The notes under the pieces are model-generated. The model worked only from the letters and a program-made list of their open reading frames with translations, did no database searches and was not told the origin of the DNA. 64,000 nucleotides of DNA, taken from assembly GCA_963707465.1 (NCBI GenBank), contig CAVPQK010000023.1:397858-461857 (forward strand). The letters are read 5' to 3'. Shown here piece after piece: positions 58,922 to 64,000 of this stretch. The position numbers and the translations under genes were made by a program. Every line of letters starts with the position of its first letter. Positions within the stretch are counted from its first letter, which is position 1. The stretch comes from Bog-159 sp963707465 (GTDB lineage: Bacteria > Acidobacteriota > Terriglobia > Bryobacterales > Bryobacteraceae).

Positions 58922-60283
58922 CTACTCCTTCGGCCCGATCCCCAGCGTCTTCATCTTCCGGTACAAGTTACTCCGCTCCAGCCCGAGTAACTCCGCGGTG
59001 CGCGTCACATTGCCGCTGGTCTCTTCCAGCTTCTTCAGAATATACTCGCGCTCCACCGCCTCGCGTACCTCCGCCAGGCTGCCGAAGCGGTCCATGGGTC
59101 GCTCCGCGGGCCTGCGAGTCACGTTCAGCGGAATATGCCGCGCATCCACGCGCACCTGCGGATTCAGGATCACGATCCGCTCGATCAGGTTGCGCAATTC
59201 GCGCACGTTGCCGGGCCAGTGATACTCCTGCAGAATCCGGTAAGCCTCCGGCGTCAGTTCCTTGGGCTTGCGCCCGTAGGCAGTGGTAAACTCGCGTAGG
59301 AAGTAATCGGCCAGCAGCGGGATGTCTTCCCGGCGGTCGCGCAGAGGCGGCACGTGAAAGGGAATTACGTTCAGCCGATAGAACAGGTCTTCGCGGAAAT
59401 TGCCCCGCTCGATTTCTTCCTCCAGGTTCTTGTTGGTGGCCGCCACCACGCGCACGTCCACCTGCACCGCGGCGCCCGCGCCCACCGGCTCGAAGCGCTG
59501 CTCCTCCAGCGCGCGCAGCACCTTCGCTTGCGTGCGCAGGCTCATGTCGCCTACTTCATCCAGAAAAATCGTTCCGCCGTCGGCCTTCTGAAACTTGCCG
59601 ATCTTGGTTTCGTGCGCGCTGGTGAAGCTGCCCTTGATGTGCCCGAACAGCTCGCTTTCGATCAACTCCTCGGGAATGGCCGCGCAGTTCACCTCCACAA
59701 ACAGCTCAGCGGCGCGCGGGCTCATGCCGTGCAGCGCGTGCGCTACCAATTCCTTTCCCGTTCCGCTTTCGCCGTAGATGAGCACGCGGCCATTGGTGCC
59801 CGCCATCAACGCCAGCTCGTGGCGCAGCGCCTTCATGGGCACGCTCTCGCCGATGATTCGGTAGCGCGATTCCGTGCCCTCCCGCAGCCGGCCATTTTCG
59901 ATCTGCAGGCGGCGGTGCTCCAGCGCGTTCTTGGCCACCACCGAGATCTTTTGAATCGTCAGCGGCTTTTCCAGAAAATCGAATGCGCCCAGCTTAGTGG
60001 CTTTCACCGCCGTTTCGATGTTGCCGTGTCCCGAAATCATCACCACCACGGGGCGTTCGGGCAAAGGCATCTCCTGGATGCGCGTCAAGGCTTCCATGCC
60101 GTCCATGCCGGGCAGCCAGATGTCCAACAGCACCAACTCGCGAGCCTCGCGGCCCAACTCATTCAGGCAGGCTTCGCCGCTATCCACGGCGTGCGCCGCG
60201 TAGCCTTCGTCTTCCAGCACGCCGCATAAGGAACGCCGGATGTCCGGCTCGTCGTCCACGATCAGGATGCGGACCGGTTTCAT
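58922..60283 (-). CDS. NtrX/NtrC-like sigma54-dependent response regulator
   Basis: This 453-residue protein has a receiver domain with D54 (LVLLDIWLPGMDG), an AAA+ domain with GESGTGKE (171-178), a Walker B-type FLDEVGDMS and a Fis-type HTH at the end (ARTAELLGLERSNLYRKMKTLG). It would activate sigma54 promoters on phosphorylation by the adjacent kinase. The loop normally GAFTGA, which contacts sigma54, is GSFTSA at 218-223. It overlaps the kinase by 4 bp, and its strand position makes it the second gene of the pair. Confidence 0.92.
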   Translation of the reverse strand: MKPVRILIVDDEPDIRRSLCGVLEDEGYAAHAVDSGEACLNELGREARELVLLDIWLPGMDGMEALTRIQEMPLPERPVVVMISGHGNIETAVKATKLGAFDFLEKPLTIQKISVVAKNALEHRRLQIENGRLREGTESRYRIIGESVPMKALRHELALMAGTNGRVLIYGESGTGKELVAHALHGMSPRAAELFVEVNCAAIPEELIESELFGHIKGSFTSAHETKIGKFQKADGGTIFLDEVGDMSLRTQAKVLRALEEQRFEPVGAGAAVQVDVRVVAATNKNLEEEIERGNFREDLFYRLNVIPFHVPPLRDRREDIPLLADYFLREFTTAYGRKPKELTPEAYRILQEYHWPGNVRELRNLIERIVILNPQVRVDARHIPLNVTRRPAERPMDRFGSLAEVREAVEREYILKKLEETSGNVTRTAELLGLERSNLYRKMKTLGIGPKE

Positions 60284-62385
60284 GCGCCGACCACTGCCGG
60301 TTTCGGCGCCGGCTCGCCGTTTTCGGAATCAACCAGCGCTGGAATCTCAATCGTAAAGCGCGCGCCGGTGGGCTGGTTGTCCTCTACTCGGATTTGCGCT
60401 CCGTGGTCGGCCAGAATGTGGTTGACGATGGCCAAACCCAAGCCGGTGCCGCGGCCCTTGGTGGAGAAGTACGGCAGGAACAACTTCTCCTTCTCGTCGG
60501 AGGATACGCCGCAGCCGGTGTCGGCGATGAGCAGATCGACGGTTTCCGCGGCGCCCGCCTGCGTAGTGATGAGCAGACGCTTCACCAGCGAATCCTGCAT
60601 GGCCTCGGCGGCGTTGTCCACCAGGTTCACCACCACGCGCTGGAATTGGTCCTTGTCGATGTTGACCGGCGGCAAGTCTGCGGCCAGCTGCACGCGGATG
60701 TCGATACCGTCGAGGCGGCCGTGGAACACCGCCAGGGCGGCCTCCACGACTTCGTTCAAATCGCAGCGCACGGGCTGCGCGGCGGGAAAACGCGCGAATT
60801 GCGAGAACTCGTCCACCAGAGTTTTAACCGATTCCACCGAGCGGGAAATCGTGCTGGCGCACTCGTTCAGGATGCGGCTGTTTTCCGGCGGAATCTGCAG
60901 ACGATCCAATTGGCGGCTGATGCGCTCGGCCGAGAGGGCCATGGGCGTCAGCGGATTCTTGATTTCGTGGGCCACCCGCCGCGCCACTTCGTGCCAGGCG
61001 GCGGCCTTTTGCGCGCGCAGCAGTTCGCTGGTGTCCTCCAGCACGATGACGAAGCCGGAAGTCAGCTTCTCCTCAAGAGCCGACACGGTCACCGCCAGGT
61101 GCATCGTCTGGCGTTCATTCTGCATCTCCAACTGGCGCGACGCCAGGCCCGTGCGCCGCGCTCGCTTCATCAGGTACTTGATCTCGGCGGTGTCTTCGCG
61201 CGAAAACAGATCCTCCAGGCGAGTCGCGGTGGCCAACTGCGCGGCGGGAAACATGCGGCTCAGCGCGCGATTGACGCGCCGGATGTAGCCATCGGCGCCG
61301 ATGGAGATGACTCCCGTGGGAATGCTTTCCAGGATCGCCTCGGTGAACCGCCGGCGGGCGTCCAGTTCGCGGCTGTTGGCTTCCAGCTCGCGCGTCATCT
61401 CGTTGAAGCCGCGTACCAGGCTGGCTAATTCGTCGGCGGCCCGCACTTCCACGCGGTGCTTCAGATTGCCCTTGCTCACCTCGCCCGCGGCATGCAGCAG
61501 CGCGGTGATCGGCACGCTGATCTGCTTAGAAAGAAACAGCGCGATCCAGGTGGCCACGAAGAGCACGAACAGCGTGATCATGGCCATGAACAATAAGTAG
61601 AAGGTGCGCACGTTGCGCCGGGAGGCGGCCAGTTCCTTGAAAGCGCGGTCCGATTTGTCGATCTCCCGCTGTTTCTCGGTGATGTCGATCGGCACGCGGG
61701 AGGCCAGTTCCACGGTGCCCTTCAAGGCGCCATCGATTTCGACGGCGTGGCTGGCGATCACGGTTTGGTTGTCGCGGGAAGGCTGGATGGGGACTGGTCC
61801 GATCGAATCCAGCGGCGTGTCTCCAGTAACTGGAATGATGGCTGCCGCAGCCAGGTCCTGGTCTTTGGCGAAACTTTGAAGAAAGCCGGGAGTCTTGACG
61901 CCTTTTTCCAAAAGAAGGCGCGTTTCCGGCTGCGCCGCCAGCAAGGCAGCCTGCAGCGCGGCTTCGTCGCGAAGCTCATTTTCGAGGGTCTCGGAAATCT
62001 GGACAAAAGTCTGATGCGATGCCTCAGCCGGTTGGCTGAACCACTTATCGAGGTTGCGGTTCAGCACTCCGTAGCTGAACAGCACAAGGAACAGGGCCGG
62101 TGTGAGGCTGAGCGCCAGGGCGCCCAGGACCAGCTTGGTCTGGATGCGCGAACCCTCCCGGCCGCTGCGCCGGTCGACGTACAGCTTCACCACCGTGCGC
62201 ACCAGCATGAAGCCCAGCGTGACCATCAGCACGAAGATCAGGCTGGAAATGGCCCAGAAGATGAACGTTTGTTGCGGATCGGCCGGGCCGTATTTGCCGA
62301 AATTGAAGGAGCCCTGCCAGACGACTAGCGCCACCAGGATCGCCAGCAGGACGATGCCGCCGCCGTAGAGGATTCGCTTTCGCAC
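60280..62385 (-). CDS. NtrY-like membrane histidine kinase
   Basis: This 701-residue protein has an N-terminal TM pair, a large extracytoplasmic sensing region, a further TM helix followed by HAMP, a PAS domain, then the H-box HEVARRVAHEIKNPLTPMALS and the ATPase G-boxes (DTGCGVSSDEKEKLFLPYFS, GTGLGLAIVNHILADHG). The architecture and PLTPMALSAERI match NtrY, which senses nitrogen or redox status and phosphorylates NtrX. It is the first gene of the pair. Confidence 0.93.
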   Translation of the reverse strand: MRKRILYGGGIVLLAILVALVVWQGSFNFGKYGPADPQQTFIFWAISSLIFVLMVTLGFMLVRTVVKLYVDRRSGREGSRIQTKLVLGALALSLTPALFLVLFSYGVLNRNLDKWFSQPAEASHQTFVQISETLENELRDEAALQAALLAAQPETRLLLEKGVKTPGFLQSFAKDQDLAAAAIIPVTGDTPLDSIGPVPIQPSRDNQTVIASHAVEIDGALKGTVELASRVPIDITEKQREIDKSDRAFKELAASRRNVRTFYLLFMAMITLFVLFVATWIALFLSKQISVPITALLHAAGEVSKGNLKHRVEVRAADELASLVRGFNEMTRELEANSRELDARRRFTEAILESIPTGVISIGADGYIRRVNRALSRMFPAAQLATATRLEDLFSREDTAEIKYLMKRARRTGLASRQLEMQNERQTMHLAVTVSALEEKLTSGFVIVLEDTSELLRAQKAAAWHEVARRVAHEIKNPLTPMALSAERISRQLDRLQIPPENSRILNECASTISRSVESVKTLVDEFSQFARFPAAQPVRCDLNEVVEAALAVFHGRLDGIDIRVQLAADLPPVNIDKDQFQRVVVNLVDNAAEAMQDSLVKRLLITTQAGAAETVDLLIADTGCGVSSDEKEKLFLPYFSTKGRGTGLGLAIVNHILADHGAQIRVEDNQPTGARFTIEIPALVDSENGEPAPKPAVVGA

Positions 62386-62439
62386 CTCTTTGAATTATAG
62401 TGGACTGCCGACCTTGCCGAACCGCGCCGCACGACCGCG

Positions 62440-62479
62440 CCGCGCGACCGAGCCGCGACCGTAAGGGAGCGGTACTCCC
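62440..62479. repeat. Dispersed repeat next to a gene end
   Basis: GAGCCGCGACCGTAAGGGAG-type sequence with a GGGAG/CTCCC hairpin (62465-62479). The sequence resembles a repeat common in Acidobacteriota, often read as PLPYGRGSV in translated junk ORFs. It follows the stop of the cytochrome/PHM gene and might terminate it. Confidence 0.5.
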
Positions 62480-62480
62480 G

Positions 62481-63797
62481 CTAGTCGCCGCTCTTGTGCG
62501 GCTTCTTTTCTCTGAACAGGTCCATGGGATCTTTGTCGGGCGCCATGGCCACATCGAAGAAGCCCATCATCATCTCCTCCCAACTCTGGTCGCCCCAGCG
62601 AACGGCCTTGGTCGCATCCGGGTTGGCCGGGTTGTTGGGAGAATTATCGAAATGCGCCACGCAGTGCAGGCGGGTCCCGGCGGGCAGTTCCTTCTGCTGG
62701 GTCAGGTAATAGAAAAGCTGCCAACTGAAATCGTACTTCGGCACGCTCAGCAAAACCTCGGATTCTCCGGTCGGATAGAAAGCCGTATACACGAAATCCT
62801 TGCCGCGCAGGTGCATGTGAGGCATCAGGTCGACCAGCTTGGCAGGCTCCTGGAACGTGATGTCGGATTCCACCTGGTAATTGGCGTCGCCCGCCGGAAT
62901 CTCGAACTTGTCGTTGGTGGCGCTCACCGTGTAGACACGTTCCCGCGGAGGCTCCTTGGCGAAAACCAGGCCCAGACGGCTGCGATCGGTGCCCGGTTTG
63001 CCGTTGGCCGTGTAGTGTATCTGGAAGACGAAATCCGATCCGGCTTTGATGAGTTTGGCTTGGCCGGGTTGCATGATGCCGGGCGGCGTTCCCGGAGCGA
63101 ACCCGACGAGCAACTCGGGGGGGCCGCTGTCGTCATCGCCCCGCCGATGCTTCCGCTCTCCCTTGTGCTCCTCTTTGACCTGCACGAAGGGTATGCCCGG
63201 TTGGGCGTCTTTGAGCCATTTCGATCCGGGCGGGCGGACGAACGCGATGATGTGATGCACAAGCTGCCGGTTGCCCGGGCGCACTTCGAGTTCCTGCACC
63301 CATTTGTCCTCGGTGAAACCGGCAGGGATCACGATGTACTGATAATCGATGGTTCCGGCGGCGGGCACGGCGAATTCGTTAGGCATCTCGAACACGGCGT
63401 CGGGCGTGTGGATGCCCCAGCCATCGGCGAAGCGCACGGGCTTAGGGGCATCGGAGGGATCGCCTTCGCGGGCGCCGCCGTCGGCCCAAGCCACCAGCGT
63501 ATCGATCTCCTCGCGCGAAAGCGACCGGTCGTTGCTGAACTTGCCGAAATGGGGATCCGCTGGCCATGGCGGCATTTTGCGGGTGATGACGGCCTCACGA
63601 ATGGCCTTAGCCCAAGGCCGGACCTCCTTATAGCTGAGGAACGACATGGGCGCCGCTTCGCCCGGCCGGTGGCATTCCTGGCAGCGATTCTGCATCACTG
63701 GCAGGACGTTCTTGTAAAACGTTGGCTGAGAGGGAATCGTGGCCGCGGCTGCCAGTGCAGACGCAACCATACCGAGCATGAACGATCGAGCAGCCAT
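62481..63797 (-). CDS. Cytochrome c/PHM-like copper domain protein
   Basis: The protein has about 438 residues. ATG at 63797 is preferred because GGAGGT with good spacing precedes it, and a signal peptide (SFMLGMVASALAAAAT) follows; an in-frame ATG at 63827 is the alternative. CQECH (C39, C42, H43) binds haem c. The C-terminal part has VHHIIAFV (H181, H182), HYTANG (H261) and LMPHMHLRG (H327, H329), the copper ligand order of peptidylglycine monooxygenase-like domains. It may be a periplasmic copper redox enzyme oxidising a small substrate. The partner is unknown. Confidence 0.8.
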   Translation of the reverse strand: MAARSFMLGMVASALAAAATIPSQPTFYKNVLPVMQNRCQECHRPGEAAPMSFLSYKEVRPWAKAIREAVITRKMPPWPADPHFGKFSNDRSLSREEIDTLVAWADGGAREGDPSDAPKPVRFADGWGIHTPDAVFEMPNEFAVPAAGTIDYQYIVIPAGFTEDKWVQELEVRPGNRQLVHHIIAFVRPPGSKWLKDAQPGIPFVQVKEEHKGERKHRRGDDDSGPPELLVGFAPGTPPGIMQPGQAKLIKAGSDFVFQIHYTANGKPGTDRSRLGLVFAKEPPRERVYTVSATNDKFEIPAGDANYQVESDITFQEPAKLVDLMPHMHLRGKDFVYTAFYPTGESEVLLSVPKYDFSWQLFYYLTQQKELPAGTRLHCVAHFDNSPNNPANPDATKAVRWGDQSWEEMMMGFFDVAMAPDKDPMDLFREKKPHKSGD

Positions 63798-63923
63798 CCG
63801 CACCTCCAATGTGTGCTGTTTCTTCATTCTAGGCGATGCCGGCGGCGCTGTAAAGAGGGCCAAATCGGCGTTGCGGCCCGCGCCGCGAGACGATAGACTA
63901 AAGATACCGCACTGTTGGAGCAA

Positions 63924-63997
63924 TCCCCGGTCGTCTAATGGTAGGACAGCGGCCTTTGGAGCCGTGAATCGTGGTTCGAATCCATGCCGGGGAGCCA
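63924..63997 (+). tRNA. tRNA-Gln (anticodon TTG)
   Basis: The acceptor stem TCCCCGG pairs with CCGGGGA, and the anticodon loop CTTTGGA with TTG between the GCGGC and GCCGT stem strands gives Gln (CAA). The T-loop GGTTCGAATCC is normal, and CCA is encoded at 63995-63997. It is transcribed away from the cytochrome/PHM gene. Confidence 0.93.
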
Positions 63998-64000
63998 AAT

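Overview
The window is GC-rich DNA from the chromosome of an Acidobacteriota bacterium, most likely of the Solibacter/Bryobacter type. Evidence for this is gene content: a PadR regulator next to an acidobacterial duplicated orphan permease, Pkn-type Ser/Thr kinases fused to TPR or multi-helix membrane regions, a winged-helix/PD40-propeller regulator, secreted M14 and M20 peptidases, and a cytochrome c fused to a PHM-like copper domain. No rRNA, CRISPR array or intact transposase was seen. One tRNA (Gln, TTG) lies at the right edge.

Layout. 1-3.3 kb is a decayed area: the 3' part of a HEAT-like gene, a partial duplication of it, two VapC (PIN toxin) relics, a frameshifted secreted protein, a transposon-associated DUF6788 gene, an HTH/SEC-C protein and a 10-bp tandem repeat. 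3.3-9.8 kb holds an aldo/keto reductase, a kinase-TPR gene coupled to a small exported protein, an exported Gfo/Idh/MocA oxidoreductase, an isoprenylcysteine-type methyltransferase and a broken VOC gene. 9.7-13.3 kb is a tightly overlapping minus-strand operon (HAD phosphatase, deoxyhypusine-synthase-like protein, PfkB kinase, ROK kinase) that looks like an uncharacterised sugar-phosphate pathway. 13.6-19.4 kb has a zinc-ribbon Ser/Thr kinase with a long membrane region and cell-surface glycosylation genes (GT39-like, methyltransferase, GT2). 19.4-28.5 kb has a carboxylesterase with its regulator, a Kelch protein, PadR/permease and a secreted protein. 28.5-33.6 kb is sulfur and acyl-CoA metabolism: an MBL-rhodanese protein, cysteine synthase followed by a tiny serine acetyltransferase relic, and a two-subunit B12 mutase whose specificity residues are of isobutyryl-CoA mutase type. 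33.7-39 kb has an ATP-grasp/MFS pair, a membrane protein/ECF sigma/anti-sigma operon and a ferredoxin/STAS pair. 39-45.5 kb has argS with DUF29 genes, malate dehydrogenase and an M14 peptidase.

45.5-48.5 kb is the most unusual segment. Two ~190-bp direct repeats, each the 5' end of the same sigma-factor gene, flank an AAA ATPase, a DUF4276 gene translationally coupled to it but now broken, and an opposing PD-(D/E)XK-like nuclease. It resembles a small, partly decayed anti-phage or mobile cassette.

48.6-64 kb returns to ordinary genes: a phosphoesterase, a B12/radical SAM enzyme, a PD40 protein, a molybdenum hydroxylase pair coupled to an M20 peptidase, a DUF4160/DUF2442 pair, two hypotheticals, an NtrY/NtrX-like two-component system, the cytochrome c/PHM protein and tRNA-Gln. 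All assignments come from reading motifs in the translated sequence; no database search was possible.
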